A DNA stretch of 64,000 nt from Rugalucina vietnamica (Eukaryota; Mollusca; Bivalvia; Lucinida; Lucinidae): NCBI GenBank assembly GCA_964017185.1, contig OZ024877.1:2458006-2522005 (forward strand), in the 5' to 3' direction. The notes below the pieces were generated by a model. That model searched no databases and had not been told where the DNA came from. It saw only the letters and a program-made list of their open reading frames with translations. Positions 42,065 through 52,845 of this stretch are shown here, piece after piece; positions within the stretch are counted from its first letter, which is position 1, and every line of letters begins with the position of its first letter. The translations under genes were made by a program, and so were the position numbers.

Positions 42065-42782
42065 TCAGTGTCAAAGCTGTATGGCAGTAAAAAGAGAAAG
42101 ATGGTGCTCTAGAATCTAGATTTAATAGCTAAATATGACATCAAAGGAAATTAAGATGTACTTGCAAATGTCTTTTTGAATTCAGGTTCCAGACAACAGG
42201 CTGAAAATAGTTCCACCTGATTTGTGTAATAGCATTTTGATGATAGTCTAACCATTGCAATATATGGCTTCTTCCTGATGACAATGCCATATTTACATGA
42301 CCACAAAAACTTGTTAACTATGTACATGATCTTTGCAATATTTCTATTTTCTTAATTATTTTACTATTTTTATTTCATTTTCTAATTAAACTCATTTACT
42401 TATTTAATGACTCTGTGACACATATATGAAAAGTAAGAATAGAGGGATCAGGAATCGATGCAATTAAATTTATTTAAAGTCCCAACATAGACACCAGCTG
42501 GGAAAGAAAATACATAAAACACAACAAAACATTTTTCCGACAACACACTCGAAGAGCAGTATTCAAATTTATATCAAATCTCAGGACCAATGGTCCTCTG
42601 ATTTTTCCAATCTATGCTTCAGTGAATTTTAGAGAGTAATTTGCAAGGACTCTTGCCTTTCTTGGTTTACTATGTAACTCAGGCCATTGGAGGTGGCCAT
42701 TTTACCAATAAAGCCCTAGCTGTCATGTGACATCCTAAAATGGCAGTCACGTGACAAACAGGAGACCATTTCACATACCTGT

Positions 42783-42819
<37 letters not shown>

Positions 42820-43349
42820 AGATTTGAGCTTAGTGTGCATGATCCAGTAAGAACTAAAATCCTCATTCAATTCTGCACCTTTACCAGTAGTAATGATATC
42901 CGAGTGACAACTGACAAACCAGGTTTCCACAAAATCCGGTTAAAGTTGCGAGTGGAGTTTTGAGGAACTCCAGCTATTGTATCTGTTCATTTCCGTCCCG
43001 ATTTCAGGGACATTGCACCACGTAGGAATACCCGAAATGAGAGTGGTAGTTCTGTGGTAAATCTAGGGTTCCCCTTGAATTGAAAGACATGCAGTTTGTT
43101 GTAAAACACGTTTTCCTGTGAGCTGGGCAAGCTGTAATGGTTGACTACCCCTCCAAAATGACATGTCATGACCAGCAAGAGAAGGGTTAAACTTAATTAA
43201 TAGTAGATTGGGTCAGTCTCTGAATAACCTATCAAGTAATGTCTGAAAAAGCTCATATGGGATTGTAAAGTACTTGATTTCTAATATATAAAGGTGTAAG
43301 ACAGAGCTCTGCTGATAAAAATAAAATTTATTGAAACAACCTTTTTATT
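42065..43349. other. Intergenic; P3 end relic and A-run
   Basis: 42572-42605 resembles the P3 3' hairpin (CTCAGGACCAATGGTCCTCTG) without the rest of the element. An A-run of about 30 bases lies at 42787-42816. No gene seen. Confidence 0.45.
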
Positions 43350-43588
43350 AGGCCTAAATGATTTATATGTGTGGTTCCGGTTTCCCTACCTACCCTAATT
43401 TTTCACCCTACACTAAACATTAGAATGGTCTTTGGAGAGATAAACAACTAAAAATAGCCATATTTTCCGATTTTGAGGCCGTTTTCTGTGTTAAATGTTT
43501 TGACTAAATTAAATAATACTCCCTACCTACCTAACCTAATTTTTGGGGGCATGAAAGATGAACCACACATATATTTCATTTAGGCCTT
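43350..43588. mobile_element. P9 inverted-repeat miniature element
   Basis: Ends AGGCCTAAATGATTTATATG + TGTGGTTC and its near-perfect complement, about 28 bp. The interior has CTACCTACCCTAATTTTT twice. No coding capacity, hence MITE-like. Confidence 0.7.
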
Positions 43589-43736
43589 ACAGTTGACATT
43601 TTGGGAATAGATGTTTTGGCACAGTAGACATTATGGGAATAGACATTTTGGGAGTAGACATTTTGGGATTTATAGCACTACCCTGATAAATTCATAGATT
43701 TGTGCAGATCAATAATCAATATACAGTCTGTTCTGG
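43589..43736. repeat. Short ACATTTTGGGA repeats
   Basis: Four to five tandem units of about 18-25 bp, each AGACATTTTGGGA(A/G)TAG-like, at 43595-43670. Confidence 0.55.
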
Positions 43737-43974
43737 CCCCGAGGTTATAAAACTTTTTTCAAGCTCAGCTCAGCTGAGCATGAAATTTCAACTGCTCATA
43801 AATGTTGAAATAATCAAAATTAGTGGAAAATTCAGGTTCAAAACTCAAAAACTAGTAATTTATCCTGCACATAAATGTTAAAATGCCAACGATTGTTGGC
43901 ATTTTAACATTTATGAGCAGGATAAATTTTAGACTCAGCTGAGCTGAGCATGAAAAAAGTTTTATAACCTCGGG
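43737..43974 (+). mobile_element. P7 double-hairpin element, copy 2
   Basis: Better-preserved P7. The ends CCCCGAGGTTATAAAACTTT and AAGTTTTATAACCTCGGG pair almost perfectly, followed inward by AGCTCAGCTCAGCTGAGC on both sides. The inner hairpin ATAAATGTTAAAATGCCAA is at 43873-43917. Confidence 0.85.
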
Positions 43975-44030
43975 ACCTGGACATTTCTTTAAAGTTTGCA
44001 TTTCTCATAAAAAGGTTCATTTCATGTTGC

Positions 44031-44248
44031 CATCAGGGAAACATGTCCGTGAAATGTGTACCCCTTTAAACCTCACTTTTATATAGCAAAAATGGGGTGT
44101 GCAGGGGTATACCTATTTTTCTTATTTTTGCTCCAAAGCATAGATGTTTTGAGCAAAAATAAGAAAATATCAAAAATTTTCTGCTGAAATTATTCGTTTT
44201 TTAGAACTTTAAAAATCTCTGTTTATTGCATGGGCAAGTTTTCGTACT
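44031..44248 (-). mobile_element. P2 copy 2, central hairpin lost
   Basis: Reverse orientation. Both P2 ends are present (CATCAGGGAAACATGTCCGT left, GGGCAAGTTTTCGTA right). The middle goes directly from CATAGATG to TTTTGAGC, so the arms and loop of the hairpin are deleted. Confidence 0.75.
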
Positions 44249-44689
44249 GCTATTTCAGTTGTAGTTCAAACAGAAACCTTTATTGATTGGATGAGTTTCA
44301 GCACTGAATCAGTGACCCCCATCTATTCTGTATTGATATATTGATCTTTGTAGAAAGAACTGGAGGTAAATTGTATAAGCTCAGACTCATAAGTCATCAA
44401 ATGTTTTATGGACCTTAATTTGTGTTGCACTATGAGATCCCTGTTTCTTCAGCATGCAGATACACAAGTGCAAATCAGTTTTTACTACAGCATTGCTGTT
44501 CATAATTGCTTTTTTTTTCAATACAGTCATGCATTTCTTTCAGAATAAACAAAAACAGGCGGCCTTCAGGCCTGTAATCAGTTACTTTGTAATAATAGCA
44601 TGTCTTGTGTCAGACTTAGGCAGAGACAGATTTTATTAGGATGTGTCTGAATAGTGTTACCTGAATCACTTTAATAGAACATTATGTCT
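44249..44689. other. Intergenic, nothing recognised
   Basis: No gene or repeat supported. Confidence 0.45.
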
Positions 44690-44880
44690 GGTAAAGATTC
44701 CGATCAGGTCTGACACAAACCAGGCTGTACAGCCACAGAAGCAGGCTAGAAGTTTGAAATTTTGGATTTAAGAAGAAGAGGGATTGTACTATCTGCGTAG
44801 CAAAAACAAAGCCACTTATCAGCTTTGTGGGTATCGCGCAGAACAGCTTCGCATATGCAAATTGTTGGTTTTCTGATGTC
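44690..44880 (-). mobile_element. P1 copy 7 (decayed, ends missing)
   Basis: Retains GATCAGGTCTGACACAAACC, GATTGTACTATCTGCGTAGC and AAATTGTTGGTTTTCTGATG, but not the TGAGCC ends. The palindrome is scrambled. Confidence 0.65.
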
Positions 44881-44989
44881 ATTTATATGTAAATGGCTAG
44901 GCCTAGTTGAGACTGATTTGCATAATGACATCAATATGATATGGTTAATAGTTTTGCGCACATATGACAAAAGCATAAGTTCCTTAATA

Positions 44990-45168
44990 GGAGAGCTGGT
45001 TGCCTAGTGGTAGAGCATTGGACTCTGAATCGACAGGTCCTCGGTTTTAACCTGTTTGACTGAGTTGTGTCTTCCAGCAAAAGACATTTACTCCCCAGTA
45101 CCCAGGATATGAAGACTGTCCCAGCATGGCTGAAAACTGTTGACTGGGGTGTTAAACCAAAGAACAAA
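44990..45168 (+). repeat. tRNA-derived SINE
   Basis: The head GGTTGCCTAGTGGTAGAGCA is followed by GGTCCTCGGTTTTAACC as B box. The body ends CTGTTGACTGGGGTGTTAAA, CCAAAGAACAAAA. This tail form (tgttgac.gg.gttaaac) is common in mollusc SINEs. Confidence 0.65.
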
Positions 45169-45391
45169 AGTGTATGCATCTTTTAAGTTATAATTTAAGT
45201 TTTTGAAAGTTGGTTAGTGTGAACATTGCAGGCTCCGCACTTTTCCTGGTTGAACAGTTTGATCGGATTCCTCGCATTTGAAAATGGCTCTATATATTCA
45301 GTCTTACAAAAAGCACCTTGCCCAAAACCAACAGTCTCAGGTTGTTGTGGTTGACATTGTTTTCTCAGCATGTCATTAGTATCAGTCAGGT

Positions 45392-45668
45392 CATTACGAA
45401 AACTTGCCCATGCAATATACACAGATTTTTTAGCTTTAAAAATTGAAACTTTTCAGCTGAAAATTCTTGATATTTTTCTTATTTTTGCTCAAAACATAGA
45501 TTGTGGGTACACGTTAGAACCGCCTCGCCGAGGCGGTTCTAACGAGTACCCACAATCTATGTTTTGGATACGCCTGCATACCCCAGTTTTGCTATATATA
45601 ACGCTCACCTGCTATATAAAAGTGGGGTTTAAGGGGGTATGCATTTCACGGACATGTTTTCCTGATGG
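45392..45668 (+). mobile_element. P2 copy 3
   Basis: Complete, with CATTACGAAAACTTGCCCAT at the left and CATGTTTTCCTGATGG at the right. The hairpin CGTTAGAACCGCCTCGCCGA + GGCGGTTCTAACG is perfect, but the outer arm on the right stops earlier than in copy 1. Confidence 0.82.
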
Positions 45669-45679
45669 TTCCCCCACAG

Positions 45680-45893
45680 TTTGCTAACCTTTCCATATGT
45701 TATGGAAGTTATAATGGCAGCACCTTAGCAAAATTACACAACTATCTGGTTGACATTGTTTTCTCAGCATGTCAGACCTGTAGTAATACAGTATTGATGG
45801 AGAATGCCATTAACTTGACTGCCTTTGATCTCACTAATAACACTGGAGAGTTTATAGCTTCACAATATTTTTATCCTGATCAGTGTGACAGCT
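45680..45893 (+). other. Exon-like open stretch of unknown gene
   Basis: After a possible acceptor CCCCCACAG at 45679 the frame is open for about 70 codons. It reads FANLSICYGSYNGSTLAKLH, NYLVDIVFSACQTCSNTVLM, AINLTAFDLTNNTGEFIASQ and YFYPDQCDS, then TGA. It has five cysteines and several N-x-S/T sites, which fits an extracellular domain. No family is recognised. A 27-bp piece of it (45748-45774) is repeated at 45349-45375. It could be a real exon, a pseudo-exon or chance. Confidence 0.3.
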
Positions 45894-45986
45894 GAGTAAT
45901 ACAGTTGAATGTCTTTTTTTTTCTTGTGCCTTTTTGCTGGTGGGATGTCTCTGTGAATAAGACCAGCCGACATGTATGCCACCCAA

Positions 45987-46160
45987 CATCAGGGAAACAT
46001 GTCCATGAAAGTGTACCCCTTTAAACCCTACTCTGGGGTTTGCAGGGGTATACATGTACCTATTTTTCTTATTTTTGCTCCAAAACATAGATTGTGGGTA
46101 CTTGCTCCAAAACATAGATTGTGGGTACTCGTTAGAACTTGCATGGGCAAGTTTTTGTAC
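45987..46160 (-). mobile_element. P2 copy 4, rearranged hairpin
   Basis: Reverse orientation. The block GCTCCAAAACATAGATTGTG is present twice in tandem and the opposite hairpin arm is missing, so this copy can no longer fold into the long hairpin. Confidence 0.7.
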
Positions 46161-46334
46161 TATGCCAGCTAAGTATTGGCAGAAAAAAAAGAAATTTTCT
46201 GCCTTTTTATAGTCACTTTAAAGCAATACATTGTAGCTGCATGTACTCCAAATATTACTGTTTTAAATTTGAAAGAGAATAAAATGTAATGGTCAAAGGT
46301 CATTAACATTTTATCAGTTTTGAATCATCATAAA

Positions 46335-46544
46335 TGAGTCGCATCATGAGAAAACCGGATTTTTGCCTATGCGAAAACAAAGATGCAGATCAGCTTCTCA
46401 GTAACTCATTACTGCGAAGCTGATCAGAGCCTTTGTTAGTACAATTCCTCTTCTACTTAACTCCAAAATTTCAAGTGTCTAGCTTTCTTCTATGACTGTA
46501 TAGGTCGGAAACCGAGAAGACCGGTTTTCTCGTGACAAGGCTCA
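46335..46544 (+). mobile_element. P1 copy 8 (subfamily B ends)
   Basis: Ends TGAGTCGCATCATGAGAAAA, CCGG and CCGGTTTTCTCGTGACAAGG. The loop carries an extra insertion (CAGTAACTCATTACTG) and the following block CCTTTGTTAGTACAATTCC has lost about 20 bp. Confidence 0.78.
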
Positions 46545-47164
46545 AATGGCCTGTAAAGCTTAAACAAGCAGTTCACACTACTAAGATAATAGTTTTTTCT
46601 ATGAATGGCTATTCTAAAATATATATTCAATCATTCAGAGCCCGCTTAAAATTGACAACGGTGCTAGTGAGTAGTGATAGGAAGAAACAACATTGAATTT
46701 CATTGAAAACTCTGACCTCTTGTCTCAGGATCAGTTAAGTAGCAGCCCCTACAGTGACCCTAGTTTTTACTCTAAATGTATTTATGACTCTAAATGTATT
46801 TATGTAACTTTATTTTGAAGAATTATAATATTATGATCATATGATTTCACTAGCACATGGTGCCATTATAAACTATAACATGCTGAAAGTTCTCAGAAAT
46901 TGTGGCACTAGGCTTAATTTCAATTGTATTCCAGCTAAATAATTAGCAGAGAGCTTCATCACAGTATTAAAAGCAGTAGGAACATTTTTCCCATTCCAAA
47001 TTGTTTTGTTTTGCAACTCATTGATGGATAGTTGACATACATTTGCTCTATAGAGCATAAAAATCATTTGGATAATTGATTGGACGAAGAGTAAATGATA
47101 AGGAGATACAGTAGAAATGAAAATGCATGCAAAAATGTGGAAATACATGGTATATGTCTTTATT
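46545..47164. other. Intergenic, nothing recognised
   Basis: Only a short local duplication (CTCTAAATGTATTTATG twice near 46772-46805). Confidence 0.45.
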
Positions 47165-48620
47165 AGCTCACCTGAGCCGAAGGCTCACAGGTGAGCTTAT
47201 AGTATACCCATGCTCCGGCGTCCGACCGTCGTCCGTCCGTCCGTCGGTCGTCCGTCGTCCACAACTTCAAACATCTTCTCCTCTGAAACCGCTTGGCCAA
47301 TCAAAGCCAAACTTCATGTTGAGCATCCTTAGGAAGGGGGAACGAAAGTTTATATAAATGGTCCAGGTCACATGACCAAGATGGCCGCCATGGCTATGAA
47401 TAGCAAAAACCTTTAAAAAAATTCCACGAAACTTGGTATGTAGCATCGGGGATGTAGGCCCATCATAATTTATATAAATCGTGACCCTAGGATGACCTTG
47501 ACCTATTTTACGGCAAGGTCAATTTAGGTCTCCAATGCATTTGAATGGGAAAAAAATGGTAAAATGCTATTTAATGGGTAAAACTTACTGGGAATAGAAG
47601 ATTAATGTTAATGGAAAATTTTAGCCCCTTGGGGGTTGTCTGTCCCTGCCCCGGGGCTATATACATGTATATTTCCATAATAATGAAACATCTTCTCCCC
47701 TGAAACCGCTTGGCCAATCAAAGCCAAACGTCATATATATGGAGCATCCTTGGGAAGGGGGAAAGAAAGTTTATATAAATGGTCAAGGTCACATGACCAA
47801 GATGGCTGCCATGGCTATAAATAGAAAAAACCTTTAAAAATCCTCTTCTCCAAAACCAGAAGGCCAATGATTTTGAAACTTGGTGTGAAGCATCAGTGAC
47901 TGGAGCTCTACAAAGTTTATATAAATCATGACCCTGGGATGACCTTGACCTATTTTACGGCAAGGTCAACATTGGTCGCTCATGCATTTGAATGGGGAAA
48001 AGTGTTTAAATGTCATTTGTAGGGAAAATCTTGCAGGAAATGGGCAAATGGACTTAAGACTGATGATTCTGAACAAATTTGGACCCCAGGGGTCTGTCCG
48101 ACCCCACCCAGGGGCAATATACATGTATATTACAGTGATATTCAAAGATCTTCTTCTCTGAAACTGCTTGGCCAATCAAAGCCAAACTTTATGAGTAGCA
48201 TTGTTAGGAAGTGGGAATGAAAGTGTATATAAAATGGTCAAGGTCACATGACCAAGATGGCCGCCATGGCTACAAATACCAAAAACCTCCAAAATTCCTC
48301 TTCTTTAGAACCAGAGGGCCTATGATTTTGAAACTTGGCATGAAGCATCAGGCAATAGAGCTCTACAAAGTTTGTATAAATCATGACCCTGACCTTTTTT
48401 TACGGCAAGGTCAACTTATGGGGAAAATTGTTACAATGTCATTTCAAGGGCAAAACTTGCAGTAAAGAATCTTTATGATTTAAAAAAGAAATTGACTCCA
48501 GAGGTTGCTCTGAACCTGTCCTGGGGTTATATACATGTATATTACCATTCTAGTCAAACAAGTTTATTGATATACATCTCAGGTCTCAGGTGAGCGTTTA
48601 CAGGACCATTGGTCCTCTGG
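47165..48620 (+). mobile_element. P3 tandem-core element, copy 2 (three units)
   Basis: AGCTCACCTGAGCCGAAGGC hairpin, then a (TCCG/TCGG)n seed at 47219-47262. Three units of about 430-450 bp follow, each opening with TCTGAAACCGCTTGGCCAAT. It closes CTCAGGTGAGCG, then the hairpin AGGACCATTGGTCCT and CTCTGG. One unit more than copy 1 at 7586. Confidence 0.85.
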
Positions 48621-48659
48621 GCTTTAAGTTTAAACCAGCTGGGACAGTAACTAGACTGT

Positions 48660-48930
48660 ATTACATAAACTTGCCCATGCAATAAACAGAGATTTTTTAA
48701 GCTTTAAAAATTTTCAGCTGAAAAATTTTGATATTCTTTCTTATTTTTGCTCAAAACATAGATTGTGGGTACACGTTGGAACCACCTCGCAGAGGCGGTT
48801 CTAATGAGTACCCACAATCTGTGTTTTGGAACAAATTAAGAAAAATAGGTATACCACTACATACCCCAGTTTAACTATATAAAAGTGTGGTATAAGGGGG
48901 TATATATCACACAGACATGTTATCCTGATG
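48660..48930 (+). mobile_element. P2 copy 5
   Basis: Complete, with a left end that has drifted (TTACATAAACTTGCCC). The hairpin is present but with mismatches (GGAACCACCTCGCAGAGGCG). Confidence 0.75.
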
Positions 48931-49056
48931 GTATAGTTACATGCCTGAAATTTCATAATTTAAATAGAATGAAGAGAAACTTTGCTGTTTGCATGTGTAC
49001 ACAAACAGCTGATATACAGCTTTACTTGTTTTTATACCTCTTTGAAAAATGATATT

Positions 49057-50206
49057 TATACCCCCGGCATTTATGCCGACGGGTATATAGCTTTCGCTTT
49101 TCCGTTCGTCCGTTCGTCCGTTCGTATGTTAGTTAGTTAGTTCGTTTCTTCGTTCGTAATTCCGGAACGTTCGTGGAATTTACGTCAAAGTTTTGGTTAA
49201 AGTTTCTCTAGAGGTGTTTATCTCATGAACCAATGGTCAGAAACCATTCATATTTGGACCATAGGTACCCTATAGGGTTTGCTTTGTTTCCATGAGTTCG
49301 GACCCCAGGGCCCATCCCCAGGGGTAGGGCTGGAGGTCAAAATCTAGGTCACCTTTAAAATATGCTGTTTACAATTTTAATGTTTCTTCTATAAGTCCAT
49401 ATCTTAACAAACAATCATAGGGATGTATTCTTATTTAGTTCATAGATACCCTATAGGGTTTGCTTTCATACTCCATGCTCGGTACCATCTCCAGGGGGTG
49501 GGGCTAGAGGTCAAAATCTAGGACTTATTTATAATATGATAAATATCATAATAAATATTTTCTGTAAGTCTGTTTTCTTGACATCCACAAAGTTTTATCA
49601 GAAAGCATTCATACTTAGACCATAGGTACCATGTAAGGTTCAGACACTAGGGTCCATGTGCGGGGGGTGGGGCTAGAGGTCAAAATCTAGAACTTCTTTA
49701 AAAAAATGTATTTCTTTACTTTTCTTTACCACCATGTTCAGAAATGATTTGTACTTGCACCAAAGGTACACTGTAAGGTTTGCCTTGTTCCTAATGACAT
49801 TAAACTCTAGGGTCCGTGCCCTGAGGGTGGGGCTAGAGGTCAAAATATAGGACACCTTTTTTTTTTTTTTTTTTTTTTCATATTATTGAAGAATGACATT
49901 CTACTTTACATCTAGGACCGAGGACCTGACCCTCAATGTCCGCGATCAAGTCCTAGATTGAGTATACAAGTCAGCTCTGTATACTGCTCTAAAATAGATC
50001 TGTCATTCTACTACAACCCCCCCCCCCCCTCTCCATGGTTTTAGACAGTGTTTTTTGCAAATACAAATTTATAAGATTTACTTGTTGAGGGCGCTCTCTT
50101 TCATCAGGAATTGAGGTTTAATGTGTGACTTTCAGTGAGCATGTCTGGATTGGTGGCGGTGGGCTGAGGGGTGGGGGCGTTGGAGGGAGCTACCAGCCGG
50201 GGGTAT
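49057..50206 (+). mobile_element. P6 tandem-core element, four units of about 165 bp
   Basis: Opens TATACCCCCGGCATTTATGC + CGACGGGTATA as a hairpin, followed by a (TTCG/TCCG)n seed at 49090-49160. Four units follow, each containing GGGGCTAGAGGTCAAAATCT and ACCATAGGTACC. It closes CCGGGGGTATA. A T-run lies at 49857-49878. Confidence 0.8.
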
Positions 50207-50343
50207 ACGTGCCTCTCAAGGCACTTTTTCTAGTTGAATATTATGTTTATGTTTATAATATCTTTGAGTATCAAGTTTCAGGTACCCATCCTTTCATCAC
50301 ATTGATGTAGACTGTCATTAGAGTTTATGACCATTCCCAATTT

Positions 50344-50550
50344 ATGCACCAGTCATTTGTAACCTCGATCCCCGCCAGGCCCGAGTAATAGCGGGGACTT
50401 TAACCTTTGGTCCAGCAAATCCCTGCTAAAAGCTCCACCCTGCAGGGACTGCTCTTTGATAAAACCACTGCTGTTTTCCCCCGCAGCCTGCTATCTTTTC
50501 ATTTCACGGCCCTTTTTGCCTTTTTGCGTGGTTACAAATGACTAGTGCAT
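50344..50550. mobile_element. P8 inverted-repeat element, copy 1
   Basis: Ends ATGCACCAGTCATTTGTAAC and the complement GTTACAAATGACTAGTGCAT, with one mismatch over 20 bp. The interior is GC-rich with CCCCGC and GCGGGG blocks. Confidence 0.75.
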
Positions 50551-51043
50551 TAGTCTCAAACCAGACTGCAAAACTGCAGAAGATGGTTAGATGCATGGTT
50601 ATCAGGTGTGGATCTGTGTATCTGTTTACATATTGGAAAAAATCTGGAACTCCGTCTGGAAACTAAGGCATAGAAGAGTAGAGTGAGGGCCTTGGATTAA
50701 TAGCAGTTCAATTTTACTGAATTAACCCATATTTGACGTATGGATTCCCATCATTATCATTTAGGCGAGTCCACTTTCATTTTTAGGGGTGTCAGGTGTG
50801 ATTTTTAAATGTTATTCAATTTTTCGATGAAAATTTTCTAAGCAAACAGAATAGCCCAAGAAGGGACGCCACGTTCTGCGGCGTCCCGTCTGGGGCTATT
50901 CTGTTTGCCTATGTCCTATAAAAGGGACGCCAGGCGTAAATGAATTAATGAAGGTGGTATAAGCATAGAAATATGTTGCATAGTAATTTGTATCAAGTTT
51001 GAATAAATAGCTGTTTAATCAACCGTTTTGCCTGAGGTTGATT
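50551..51043. other. Intergenic with a GGGACGCC hairpin
   Basis: 50845-50915 holds AACAGAATAGCCC, AAGAAGGGACGCCACG and their complement around TTCTGCGG, a perfect-looking hairpin. No gene. Confidence 0.45.
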
Positions 51044-51280
51044 TGAGCCGCGACGCAAGAAAACCGGTCTTCGGGGTTTCCGACCAGGTCCGACACAAAC
51101 CGGCCTGTGCAGCTACAGAAGCAGACTAGAAGCTTGAATTTTCGGATTTAGAAAGAAGAGGAAATGTACTATCCGTGTAGTAAAAACAAAGGCGCTGATC
51201 AGCTTCGCAGTTACTGCGAAGCTGATCTGCGCCTTTGTTTTCGCATAGGCAAAAATCCGGTTTTCTCATGACACGGCTCA
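51044..51280 (-). mobile_element. P1 copy 9 (subfamily B)
   Basis: Ends TGAGCCGCGACGCAAGAAAA, CCGG and its partner CCGGTTTTCTCATGACACGG. The palindrome is perfect with loop GCAGTTACTGC. Confidence 0.88.
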
Positions 51281-51425
51281 TATTATATAGTACAATCTGT
51301 TCATTTGTTGTTTGACTTAATGTTGTGAACTTGGCATACATTATGTCAGAAGTTAACAAAAGTTGTGTTGATATCGCCGGAAGTACTGTTCATAGAGTTT
51401 GACAGAGAAAGTTACTGACATTCTT

Positions 51426-51661
51426 TGAGCCGCGACGCGAGAAAACCGGTCTTCGGGGTTTCCGACCAGGTCCGACATAAACCGGTCTGTGCAGTCTCAG
51501 AAAATGGTTAGAAGCGTGAAATTTAGGAATTAGGAAGAAGAGAAATTGTACTATCCGAGTGGCGAAAACAAAGGCGCTGATCAGCTTCGCAGTTACTGCG
51601 AAGCTGATCTGCGCCTTTGTTTTCGCATAGGCGAAATTCCGGTTTTCTCACGATGCGGCTC
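51426..51661 (-). mobile_element. P1 copy 10 (subfamily B)
   Basis: Nearly the same as copy 9, 146 bp further on in the same orientation. Ends TGAGCCGCGACGCGAGAAAA and TTTTCTCACGATGCGGCTC. Confidence 0.88.
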
Positions 51662-52071
51662 CTTTAAAGCAGGAATTTAAGAGCATACAAATCTGTTCTG
51701 GATTATATGAAGGAGAAGTCTAGTCAGTGTATTGACTAATTCACATGCATTCTGCTTTTTTTTTTGTATGATAATGGGTCCCTTGTGGAAATTAATGGGA
51801 CTGTCGGAATCCCAAGTCCAAGGTCTTTGATCTGCTTAAGGAGGATTGCTAATTTCAGACCTCAAGTCTTATGGATGAGGGTTTAACTAGTTTAAGCCAA
51901 GGTTTTGTCTCTGTAAGCTGTTGAGTAGGGTATAAAATAATTCAACCAGCTTATTCTTAACCCTTTTTATATATTAAGCAAATTTTGAACTCCAGATAAT
52001 CATTTTTGTTCATATTTCCAGGAAACAATGTGACTAGCACTAACAGTTTCATGACATGAAGTAACATTTGA

Positions 52072-52108
52072 GACAGAAAGCAGACAGACAGACAAGCAGA
52101 CAGACAAG
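52072..52108 (+). repeat. (GACA)n microsatellite in PIEZO 5' UTR
   Basis: Short, interrupted run of CAGACAGACAGACAAG directly before the PIEZO ATG. Its length may vary between individuals and alter the leader. Confidence 0.7.
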
Positions 52109-52184
52109 ATGGCTACCAGCAGGGTGGTTAGACTGGTCTGCTGTCTTCTCTTCAGACTTCTGTTGCCAGCAGCACTCTTCATAG
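52109..52184 (+). CDS. PIEZO: PIEZO mechanosensitive channel, first coding exon
   Basis: ATG at 52109 in good context (AAGATGG). It encodes MATSRVVRLVCCLLFRLLLP + AALFI, then donor ATAG|GTAAGA at 52184/52185 (phase 1). The start matches the conserved PIEZO N-terminus, a short tail then a hydrophobic helix with a LFRLLLP core. PIEZO proteins are very large trimeric cation channels that open when the membrane is stretched. Only the first helices are encoded in the window. A likely acceptor ATTTCCAG at 52020 suggests the exon starts at 52021 and that the promoter lies further upstream. Confidence 0.85.
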
Positions 52185-52504
52185 GTAAGATTGGTCCCAA
52201 ACTGTTCACGGGTTGCTGATAAAGTGTTTTATACAGCCCATTCTCATTGTAGCTCATTGTGATTATTAAGGTACTGCTGCTAAACATTGACTTGATTCAG
52301 TTGTGAGAAAGTTCAGTTGTGAGAAAGGTCCATGTACAAGGCAAACATTGAAACTTTTCTGCAAAAAAACAATACAAATTGACTAAACAGCATTTTCAAG
52401 ACCTTTTCTTCTGGAATGTCTATTAAGAGAACAAGTTAAGCACTTTGCAAGAAATAAGAATTCTCCAAACTCGGTCACATTTTTTTCTGTTAGCATAACA
52501 TATA
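52185..52504. other. PIEZO intron 1, first part
   Basis: No feature seen before the P1-derived block. Confidence 0.5.
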
Positions 52505-52724
52505 AAAACAACAATTTGCAAAGGCCAAAACAAAGGCGCAGATCAGCTTCGCAGTAACTGCGAAGCTGATCAGTGTCTTTGTTTTTGCTACAGGGATAGT
52601 GCAATTCCTCTACTTTCTAAATCCAAAATTTCCAGCCTCTATCCATCTTCTGTGACTGTACAGCCCAGTTTGTGTCAGACCTGGTCGGAACCCCAAATTG
52701 TTGTTTTTCTCATGCACAGATTCA
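52505..52724 (+). mobile_element. P1 copy 11, ends 25 bp before a splice acceptor
   Basis: The left end is decayed but the rest is complete, with loop GCAGTAACTGC. It ends CATGCACAGATTCA at 52724; PIEZO exon 2 begins at 52750. Confidence 0.82.
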
Positions 52725-52749
52725 TAATATATTTGTTGTCTCCTTGCAG

Positions 52750-52845
52750 CTGCGGTAGTACGCTACAATGCCCTGTCATTCCTGTATGGTGTCTTCTTAC
52801 TGATCTGCCCACTGTTAAGGACACCCAACCCCACCAGTATCAGAG
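52750..52845 (+). CDS. PIEZO: PIEZO second coding exon
   Basis: 96 nt, phase 1 to phase 1. Acceptor CTCCTTGCAG at 52749 and donor AGAG|GTGAGT at 52845/52846. It encodes AAVVRYNALSFLYGVFLLIC then PLLRTPNPTSIR. R(Y/F)N.LS..Y...L...P is the conserved second-helix motif of PIEZO1/2 in the family as I recall it. Confidence 0.88.
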
